A stretch of DNA of 64,000 nucleotides. Source: Scortum barcoo. Its lineage: Eukaryota; Chordata; Actinopteri; Centrarchiformes; Terapontidae. The notes below the pieces were generated by a model. That model worked only from the letters and a program-made list of their open reading frames with translations, ran no database searches and was not told the origin of the DNA. Position 1 is the stretch's first letter. Each line of letters opens with the position of its first letter. The stretch is taken from positions 23,072,085 through 23,136,084 of the forward strand of contig CM041546.1 of the NCBI GenBank assembly GCA_023238725.1. Reading direction: 5' to 3'. The position numbers were made by a program, and so were the translations under genes. This document shows positions 23,645 through 32,300 of the stretch, piece by piece.

Positions 23645-26186
23645 GTAAGAACCTTGATAATTTTCTCATCCACACAAACATAAAACAGTAGGTAATGTCT
23701 CACACATTTTGTCATCTACTTAAATCTAAACACATTTCATCTCTTGTATGTTTAGATCGCACTGGTGACTGAACTACTGAGGCTTCAGCAGAAAAACCTG
23801 CTCCCATCTGAGGTGACTGCTGAAGACATCAGTCAGTTTCTGGTGGAGGAGAGCAAGAGCACACTGAGAGTACAGTAAGTTACTGGCACACACACACACA
23901 CACAGACTCAAATGAACAGTGAAAATGACAATAGTGTTTTCTCTGTTTGAAGGCTCTGGGAGTTTGAACTGGAGGACTATGACATCGACGTCAGGCCGCT
24001 TCTTAGGATGGTAAGGCCACAATCCTGATCACATTCAACAGTAGTTTGCAGTCAGCTGCTATATTATACTTGATTTATTCTGTAAATCTGTTCTGCTCAT
24101 CATGTCTCACTGCTTGTTTCAGGTGTGGGAGGTGAACACCAGCATGAAGATGAGGGACATTGAGTTTGAAGCCAGAAGGCTGCTCAACTTCCCAGAAGCC
24201 ACTCCTCCCCAGCTCCAGTAAGTAATATTTGACACATTTTTTTATCAGTTTAAGTTCAGTGGTTGTGATGTCTCTGCGTTTGTTAACAATACAATGACTG
24301 TAATCTGCAGACATCCCAAGATCATCAGCCAGGCACAGATATACGCCAAGAACCTGACAGAGCAGCAGCAGGAGGCCCGCGGCCCCAAACTGCTCAACCC
24401 AAGGGAGGTGGTGATCGAGGTGGTTCCAAAAGTCCTGCAGGGCTTCTGGTTGCCTCCTCCAACCACCTTCCTCAACATGCCCTCCCAGCAGCTCAGTACA
24501 ATGGCTGTTGGGGTCACCAAAGCTGTTGAGGACCGGGTCGCCACTGCTATGTCCTCCATCCTCTGTCAAGTCCCCTTCTCCCGCTCCATCAGAGACAACC
24601 TGGTCCTGTCTATCCAGGAAAAGGTTAGACAGGGTCACGCTCAAGAAGTCCTGGTGAAGAAGCTCAATCGCTTTGCAACGGAGGTGCTTAACATCATCGC
24701 TGACTTTGCAGCAAGAGAGATCTGTGCTCTGTTTCAGCCTCAGACTCACACCAGCATCCAGCCAGCAGTGAGTGAACAAGTGCAGCAGCCTACATCTGCT
24801 GCTGTTTTTCCTCCACCTGCTCCTCTGACCCCTCATGCTGAACCACCTGCCAGCATTGGCTTCAATCCACCAGCAGAGCAGCCAGCAACTGGGCTTGAAC
24901 TTAAATCTGCTGTGGATCCAGCTCCTCCATGTCCTATGAGCCCTCCAGCTGAAGTCATACCTTCAGTCCTGGATACTGGACATAGGATTGAAGAGCCCAC
25001 CACAGATCTGGACTCTGCCACAGATTCAGCTCCACCTCATCCTGTGAGCCCCCAAGCTGAAGAACCTCCTTCAGTCCTGAACCCTGAGAATAATAGTCAA
25101 AAGACCACCAGAGACACAGATTCCCCTGTGGTTCCAGCTTCACCATTTCCTGTGAGCCCTGTTGATGAACCTCCATTTATCGCTGCCAACCAGGAGGATG
25201 TAATTTTCAGCCAGGTTGAACCAGTGCAGCAACCTACACCCAGCCCAGAACCACCTCATATGACCCCTCCAGCTGAAGTCATTGATTCAGTCCTGGATGC
25301 TGAAAATAAATGTGCTGAGTCTACCAAAGAACAAAACTCTGCTGTGGATCCAGCTCCTCCCTGTCCTATGAGCCCTCCAGCTGAAGTCATACCTTCAGTC
25401 CTGGATACTGAGCATAGGAGTGAGGAGCCCACCAAAGACCAAGACTCTGCCATAGAGTCAACTCCTTCACGTCCTGTGAGCCCTCAAGCTGAAGAACCTC
25501 CTTCAGTCCTGGACCCTGAGAATAATAATGAAAAGACCACCAGAGAACCAGACTCTGCCACAGATTCAGCTCCTCCATGTCCTCCAAGCCCTCCAGCTGA
25601 AGAGCCTCCTTCAGTCCTGAACCCTGAGATTAATAGTCAAAAGACCACCAGAGACACAGATTCCCCTGTGGTTCCAGCTTCACCATTTCCTGTGAACCCT
25701 GCTGATGAACCTCCAGTTATCGCTGCCAACCAGGAGGATGTCATTTTCAGCCAGGTTGAACCAGTGCAGCAACCTACACCCAGCCCAGAACCACCTCATG
25801 TGACCCCTCCAGCTGAAGTCATTGATTCAGTCCTGGATGCTGAAAATAAATGTGCTGAGTCTACCAAAGAACAAAACTCTGCTGTGGATCCAGCTCCTCC
25901 CTGTCCTATGAGCCCTCCAGCTGAAGTCATACCTTCAGTCCTGGATACTGAGAATTGGAGTGAGGAGCCCACCAGAGAACCAGACCCTGCTTTGGTTTCA
26001 TCTCTACCAGCTCATGTCACCCCATCCAGTGAATCTCCTGCCATCAATGCAGAGCAGGATGACCTGATCATCAGTCAGGATGAGGCCAAAAAGAAAACTC
26101 GGGGCAGAATCCAAAGACTCATTCGTTGGTGTAGAAAAAAAGTGTGCTGCTGCTTCCTGCCTGAAGGCAACACAGAGACTGAATGA
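23529..26186 (+). CDS. Uncharacterised five-exon protein with 36-residue tandem repeats and basic-Cys tail
   Basis: I do not recognise this gene. Proposed exons are 23529-23644, 23782-23874, 23953-24010, 24123-24217 and 24311-26186, giving 745 residues. It opens MEFIEESRGVYRPIRVMFDT. The N-terminal 320 or so residues are non-repetitive and look folded and helical (for example DIDVRPLLRMVWEVNTSM, and a helical stretch from TMAVGVTKAVED to REICALFQ). Then come eleven 36-residue Pro/Glu/Ser/Asp-rich repeats (24906-26093), and last a 30-residue tail with RGRIQRLIRWCRKKVCCCF. There is no signal peptide or membrane span. The tail suggests a peripheral membrane anchor by palmitoylation plus basic charge (inference). 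Donors after exons 1, 2 and 4 are GTAAGA, GTAAGT and GTAAGT, and phases agree. The exon 2 acceptor is doubtful: a better AG at 23755 leads to an in-frame stop, so the AG at 23781 is used here. A TATA box and polyA signal frame the gene. It lies between faxc and fbxl4, where I know of no human gene. Confidence 0.75.
23782..23874 (+). CDS. Repeat-bearing gene, exon 2 (acceptor uncertain)
   Basis: Reads LQQKNLLPSEVTAEDISQFL and then VEESKSTLRV. Donor is aca/GTAAGT. Starting at 23756 instead gives ATC GCA CTG GTG, open in this frame but out of phase with exon 1. Confidence 0.55.
23953..24010 (+). CDS. Repeat-bearing gene, exon 3
   Basis: Completes a Gln codon, then LWEFELEDYDIDVRPLLRM. Acceptor ttgaag, donor ATG/GTAAGG, exits in phase 0. 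Confidence 0.7.
24123..24217 (+). CDS. Repeat-bearing gene, exon 4
   Basis: Acceptor tgtttcag; reads VWEVNTSMKMRDIEFEARRL; donor ca/GTAAGT in phase 2. Confidence 0.75.
24311..26186 (+). CDS. Repeat-bearing gene, exon 5 (last)
   Basis: Acceptor tctgcag at 24310 completes Gln and continues HPKIISQAQIYAKNLTEQQQ. It is one uninterrupted frame of 1,876 bases to TGA at 26184-26186. Its 3' half is the tandem repeat array. Confidence 0.85.
24906..26093 (+). repeat. 11 x 108-bp coding tandem repeat
   Basis: The units start at 24906, 25014, 25122, 25230, 25338, 25446, 25554, 25662, 25770, 25878 and 25986. Each encodes exactly 36 residues; many share a core like SPPAE followed by PSVLD or IDSVLD. By similarity the unit types run a-b-c-d-a-b-b-c-d-a plus a diverged last unit. 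Bases 25081-25440 recur at 25621-25980 with about ten mismatches by hand count. A decayed unit seems to precede the array (from about 24798). Confidence 0.95.
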
Positions 26187-26250
26187 AATCCTCTCTGTGA
26201 AAAAACTACTACTCCATTGTTGAAACTGTCATTTTCACTTGTTTGGAGTA

Positions 26251-26256
26251 AATAAA
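26251..26256 (+). terminator. PolyA signal of the repeat-bearing gene
   Basis: AATAAA 65 bases after the stop codon, followed by a GT-containing stretch (aggagttctgtgttg) about 27 bases on. Confidence 0.6.
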
Positions 26257-26556
26257 ACTGCATTAACATTAAACATTACACAGGAGTTCTGTGTTGCATA
26301 CTGTATATTTTGAGTATAATACGGTACGTACAGTGTTGGTTTGTTTTGTTTAAGTCAATCTGGGAAAATGAGCACTTCTAAATTTTATGAATCAGTGTCA
26401 AGAGTGGAAATATTCCCCAGAACACACTGGTATGAAAGATTAATACCACGTCTGTATTTTGGCGAGGGTAAAACACTGAGTCCAGCACGGGAAAAGTGAC
26501 CATCAGGAAGCCAGCAATATTTTTCTAAGAAGGGAAAAATACCTGTTTTTTTAATA

Positions 26557-26582
26557 GATATCTATCTATCTATCTATCTATC

Positions 26583-26631
<49 letters not shown>

Positions 26632-26632
26632 A
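26557..26632. repeat. (TATC)n microsatellite
   Basis: Tetranucleotide array with one interruption (tctctatc) near 26581. It uses the same unit as the array at 3917. Confidence 0.95.
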
Positions 26633-26912
26633 TACCTACCTACCTATTTAATTACCTAATTACCAACCTGTCACATTTTACTGCTCCCAAAATCTTTGTG
26701 TCAAATAACCGGACCGGATGTTGATCATTTATTGTCCGGAACTTAGGCGGCCTTTACTGTTCCTCCGCAATTCCAAGTTTTAAAGTCCGCATCCTCATTT
26801 ACTCAAGTTTACTCAAGTTAGGCGAAACTATCGAAAAAAAATACATATTTCTTGTAATTTCTCTTTTCTCTAAATTTATCGCTAATTGTGGGAGGTTCGG
26901 TTGCACTACTGC

Positions 26913-27674
26913 GGCTGATAAGCATAAAGTCTGTCTAATAAAGTGCCATCAACTCTCCGAAAAGAGGTAAAAACTGCAGTTTTGTTGAATTTATTGATTT
27001 AAACTACACTTTTTACATGGCTTTGCCAAAGTGCATTTTATTTTCTACAACAATAACCCTCGCAAAGCGTATGCTATTAAAAAGCTGTGTTATTCCCTGC
27101 GTTATGTTTCAGATTATATGGTTGTTTATAATGAGCGCTCCATGAGGAAGCCTGTTGTCCGAGTGTTCCTGAAGGCATCCGAGGTAAACGGCAGGAATGT
27201 GTTTTGTTGTTTGAAGTCAAAGAGAAGAAAAGGATCGATCCTCATGAATGGATATATCGATCTACGTGTACCGTAAATTTAAACTCTGTGTCCTCCTCTC
27301 TGTCTGCTCGGGTTTGATCGGCAGCGGAAGCTAACAGTTGTGTTTTGACAGCTCAGCCTGTCTGTAGGCTAGCTGGCTAACGATGCTAACAACAGCTAAC
27401 ACAAACAACATTAGCGGGGTCAGCTTTATGTCTGATGTCACTCTGTTAATGCTCATCTGGGCGTTTCACTTGACTGGTGTCTCCAAAAAGAAATGGTGTC
27501 TTTATGGTAACTAGCTATCTTAACGTCGTATCTATGTTAATAAGATGTCAGACTGGAATCCCATTTAAAGTTTAGGACAAATTAGCGCAATATGTACAAT
27601 TAAATGCTCTTTGTACGCAGAGACAGCCAGAGAGTTGATGGCACTTTATTAGACAGACTTTATGCTTATCAGCC
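26913..27674. repeat. 45-bp perfect inverted repeat enclosing 672 bp
   Basis: The left arm 26913-26957 is the exact reverse complement of the right arm 27630-27674 (starts ggctgataagcataaagt). Pairing stops at both ends of the arms. I see no target-site duplication next to the outer ends and no transposase frame inside. Confidence 0.9.
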
Positions 27675-27913
27675 AGTTTTCATAAGCATTGAGAAATCCA
27701 GTTTATTACTGACTAACACGGATGTCTGTGTGTTGATCTTCTTATATATGTTAAACTATAGTTAATTGAGCTGGTGTTTTAAATCTGTGTTTATACAAGT
27801 ATTCATGCTGAAGCCTTATCAGCATTTGTAACATTAGTGTAGCTGTCAGTCTTTTGGGATTAAACCAGTGCTTCCTGTCCTGTGTTGAGCTCAGCTGATG
27901 GGACTGCTGCTTC

Positions 27914-27961
27914 GTTTACATGTGTTTGTTTACATGTGTTTGTTTACATGTGTTTGTTTAC
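27914..27961 (+). repeat. Four GTTTAC motifs at exact 14-bp spacing
   Basis: GTTTAC begins at 27914, 27928, 27942 and 27956, because a 14-bp unit gtttacatgtgttt is repeated. The core equals a forkhead-type site (GTAAAC on the other strand). Confidence 0.85.
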
Positions 27962-28733
27962 AGGTGTGCCTGTAGGGTCCTTTTTATTTTTAAATGCACT
28001 GCTCACTGCAGCTCGCAGATGTATAGCTTCTTCATCTGAAGAAGAGAAAACTGGAGGAGTTGAACTAATTTAAAAACCTTTACATGCCTGGTGTCCTGCA
28101 GGTTTCCGTTACTTGTTGTTAATAAGTCACTGTCAGCATGCAGCAAAACAGCCACAATTTTTCCTCTTCCTGTTTGTATTTCTGCTTTTCTAGGTTAATT
28201 TGATGAGCTAATTGTAACCCAACTGCATGTTGTTATCACCAACATCTGGTCAATAACAGGAAGATTTTCTCATCATGCATAAGCAGTGTCACTAGGCAAC
28301 CTTTTGATGATAGCCGCAGTGACAGGCAGTGTCAACATGTATCACATTAAAGTCATTGTTAAGACAGTAGTTTATCTATAACAGGAAGTCGTGTTTCTGC
28401 CAACGAGATGGATAAGCTGTACCTTCACTCTCCATTAGCTTTTGTCTTCTGAAAGTTTTCCTGTGAGAGCCCAAAGTAGATAGCAATCTGTTGATTTATA
28501 TCATTTTTAGATTTAAATGTGTTTCTGTATTTTGTAAAGCTTCCATTGATGTACAGACAAAAATTAGCAACACACATGTCTCCCCTTTAACATTTCTTGT
28601 GAGTTAGATGGGTTCAAGCATTCAAAATCTCCTAGTTTATATCAGGACCAAGCAGTTTTACCCTGTGGTGCCTCAGACCTGCTGTCTCACTGTTCTCACA
28701 CGTTTGTGTTTGTCTCTGCCTAACCTACAGGTC

Positions 28734-28784
28734 ATGCATGCAGCCGGGCCTCTAGCCTACGCTTTGTGCTCCCCCAGCCCCTGA
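28734..28784 (+). other. Short upstream ORF in the fbxl4 leader
   Basis: If the exon starts after the acceptor cctacag at 28730, its first ATG (28734) opens a 16-codon frame ending TGA at 28782-28784, upstream of the fbxl4 start at 28870. Confidence 0.4.
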
Positions 28785-28869
28785 GCCAGTGTGCTTCCAG
28801 TAGGTGGAGGCTGTTCCTCCCTCTAGCCTCCATTTCTCCCCACTACCCCCATCAGCCCCAGAGTTCCCT

Positions 28870-29366
28870 ATGTTAACCCTCTTGAGCATGTTTTACTATA
28901 TCTGTCTGCGGCGACGCTCCAGGAGTGGGACTCGAGGTGAGGCTCTGACCAGTCGGCGGGCCGTGGAGTCCGGCCAGCGGGCGGTTTTGCCGGTCAGCGT
29001 GGAGGTGGAGCAGTATGCCAAGGAGGTCCTGGACTTCAGCTCCCACTATGGCAGCGAGAATAGCATGTCCTACACCATGTGGAACCTGGCCGGGGTACCC
29101 AATGTCTACCCCAGCTCAGGGGACTTCACTCAGACGGCTGTATTCAGAGCCTATGGGACGTGGTGGGAACAATGTGCCAGTGCTCCGCCACCTTTCCGCC
29201 GCACTCCTAAAGGCTTCTACAGCCAGGATTATATTGAGCTGGGCTTCGAGGAGCCTGTCTACCCCACAGCAGTGGAGGTGCTTGAAACTTATTATCCTGG
29301 AGCCATCGTCCAGATTCTGGCCTGCTCTCACAACCCCTTCTCCCAGAACCCACCGACTGACGTCAG
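28870..29366 (+). CDS. fbxl4: fbxl4 coding exon 1
   Basis: Presequence and first part of the discoidin-like domain. Donor gtcag/gtaaag in phase 2, splitting the Arg codon before WEVLWSGEP. Confidence 0.95.
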
Positions 29367-32300
29367 GTAAAGACAAACATCTGTCTTGGATAACCATCAC
29401 CAGTCATTCTCAGTGCTCTTCTACAATGTTCAGTTAATTAGCACTACGAAGCAGCACTACTATTGCAGGCATTATGTGAATTACACTGTGTTAATTACTT
29501 TCATTATAATGCTATTACAAATTGATGCCTGGCATTTGTATTCTTTATCAAATTAGCTTTCCTTTATTATTTTCTTTGTTTGTAAAACACATCATGATGT
29601 TGTAGCTCTATAAATAAAAAAAGGTGCTCTATGACTAATGTTCATGACTACTTGAGCAAATTGTTTCAACTCGTGCAGTGTCTTAGCAGAGCGGCAGTTT
29701 CTGCCATCTAACAATGATAACTAGAAGGTGCAAATGTAAACCTGATGTTTTAGTGATAACAGTCTCGATAGAAACCTGAAAGTAGGGTAGTATTTGATTA
29801 GTTATGGTCCATAATTAACTTGTCAACTGGAATTCTTAGTAAGGACACTGAGTGAAATTGGGTGTTGAAAACCCTTTGTAATGGCACATGTAAAATTATA
29901 TAAATTGTATCACTCCTGGCTGTAAGAAAATGAAAGGTAGTAAAATACAGGGCAGAGTGAGCAATCATCATTTAATAAAAGGTGGAAATGAAAAGCTATT
30001 AATAGCTGGAAGGTGAACAGCATTCATTGTGAGATAAGGAGGTGGCACTTGATTGATAAAAGTACAGTGAATGTGTACAAAAGGTAGTTACTTTAGTGGT
30101 ACCAACCTGATTGAATCAGTATTGGCTACAAAACAAAACTGGAGTTGAGAGGTACGCAGGGCCAACTTTAATTACTCTGGCAGAGCTGCTATTTCAAGCC
30201 TTGAGGTGCATGTTCATACACAGAAATGATCCAGTGCACCAAATCCCAATTTGCAGAATAATGCCACACCTTCGCATTCCATAGAGGATAAAAAGCTTAA
30301 TCAGTGACTGATATACTGTGTTTTTAGTTTTTTTTCCAAGTAAAAGATTTATATTTGCATAATTTGTTCTAAATTAATTACCAGTGAACTCGATCTCTTT
30401 TTTTTCATACAATGAGCACCATTGCTTCTGTTGGCTTGTTTGCACCATATGGGTCACTGAGTAGGAAAGCGAGGTCATCATGTTACATAGAAATGTCGTT
30501 TTCAAATGTGACTGGCTGGTCTGGTGTCAGCAGAGGGTCCTTGGACAGTATTGTTCTTTGCCTCCTTAACAGTGCCAAAAGAATATGGATTTGTAACCAG
30601 TGTTAAAAATAATATACTGAGACCATAACCAGTTGCAAAAAATGTAAAAAAAAAAGTCTAACAGTCTGTTAGAACCTCTATTTATAATCATACTGTAATC
30701 ACAGTGTAACTCATATCCTCTTTAAGTCAGCAGTGTGGACAGCAGGAGGGAGCTTCAGTAGTTCATCACTGCCCATCAGTCGTCCTTAATAAGTCACGGC
30801 TGTCAAACCAGCAGCCTGTTAAGTTGTGAATGAGGGAGGCTGTTGCCCAGTGCCGGGGCTTTATTTTCACAAACACAGGTCACTGTGCATGAGACTCACA
30901 AAACAAGCTGAGAAACACTGAGCCAGCAGCTGAAGGTGTGTCAGGTGTTATTAAGCCATATAAAGCATTGTTGTATGGATGTGTGCACAATACCAAAGGT
31001 AGACTGGAGCCCACTGATCAACAGTGTTGTGGGACTATTTTCAGGGGGAGAAAAAATTGTGATCATAAGTGCAGACTTTCTCTTGTCCAGGTGGGAGGTG
31101 CTGTGGTCAGGGGAGCCCAGCAAGGTGCTGACACCCCAGGCTCGCCAGTTTTCCCCCAACATCAAGCATATCAACTTCCCCACCAACCTGCTGCGTCTGG
31201 AGGTCAACAGCTCTCTGCTGGACTACTACACCGAACTGGACGCTGTTATCCTGCGCGGAGTGAAAGAGAGGCCCATGTTGGCCCTTTATAAGATGCCTGT
31301 CATCGACATTAATGACCTGAGTGACAGTGAGGAGGAGCTGTCTGACGTTGGAGGTCCATTCAGACAAGGAGGAGATGGCAAGCACCAGAGGACAGGCAAC
31401 GGCTACTTTGACAAACTGCCCTATGAGGTGATTACAGACCTTAACGATCAGTATGCTGAATCACTCGGGCCTGGATGAGCGAATAGATGCACACCAGGAC
31501 AAAAAAGTTGATTTTGTGACTCCGGGTGGGGATAGGAGGATTTTCGAGTGAGTGTTACTCACAAAAATAATTTCCCAAGTGCTTTAAATCCTGCATTGTT
31601 TTATCCATGGTCACTAGATAACGGTCTTCTTCATTGCCGTTGTCGGTGCGTTTCAGCCTTTCTTGGCAGATTATCTGTATATCAGTGGAATAATGTGAAA
31701 CCAATTGGCAGGACAGTGTGCCATGCATGAGACATATAATTCATTCAAACACTGCTCCCTAGGACTACTAGAAGTCAAAAACTCAAAAAGGTGCCGTAAA
31801 GCCAGCTCCAGTGAACCTCAAAGCAGGTGTCTGGGTGCTTTTTGCATTTAAGCAAGAAGAGAGGTAACTTCAGTTTAATAACATAATGTTATTTGCTGGA
31901 ACATTGCAGATTTACAGATGTACCTGTCAGTAAACTACAAAATCTTCCAGTAAGAAGTTTTGCAGCAGCCTCATTTCTAAGTCTGAATGTCTGCATGTAT
32001 TTTATACAGTTCACAGAGAAGTGTGCGTTTCCAGTTTGCATGTAAGCATGCTGTTATTTTGATGCACTGTAGACCAGTTATTATTAAAACAGTTATTTAT
32101 TCAGTTATCGAGGATACTTTTTTTTTTTGGTCTTTGAGTCCATCTAATGTCATTAAGTAGTGTAAAATAGACAATGAACCACAGAGCCCAAAGTAGCGTC
32201 TTTACGTTGCATGGTATGTCTGACCATTATATAAACATATCTAGTTTACAATGACTAAAACAGAGAAAAGCAGCAGATCCTCTCATTTAAGAGGCAGGAA

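Larger units (their letters stand above)
26640..28730 (+). promoter_or_regulatory. fbxl4: fbxl4 upstream region, probable promoter and first non-coding exon
   Basis: No coding exon is seen. A CCGGA-containing stretch (near 26710-26745, ETS-like) and candidate donors GAG/GTAAAA after 26966 and GAG/GTAAAC after 27183 could mark an untranslated first exon of fbxl4. Exact placement is not decidable here. The region also holds the 45-bp inverted repeat and four phased GTTTAC motifs described separately. Confidence 0.35.

Noticed and set aside
24075..24836. 253-residue open frame on the minus strand
   Set aside because: It lies antisense to exons 4-5 of the orphan gene, covers its introns without interruption on one side only, and has no splice or promoter support. 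It is a shadow of a coding exon.
24906..26093. CRISPR-like or satellite array
   Set aside because: The repeats are contiguous, in one open reading frame and in phase with codons, without spacers; this is a coding tandem repeat in a vertebrate gene.
27031..27276. 81-residue frame inside the 45-bp inverted repeat
   Set aside because: Considered as a transposase remnant, but it has no recognisable domain and is near the length expected by chance.
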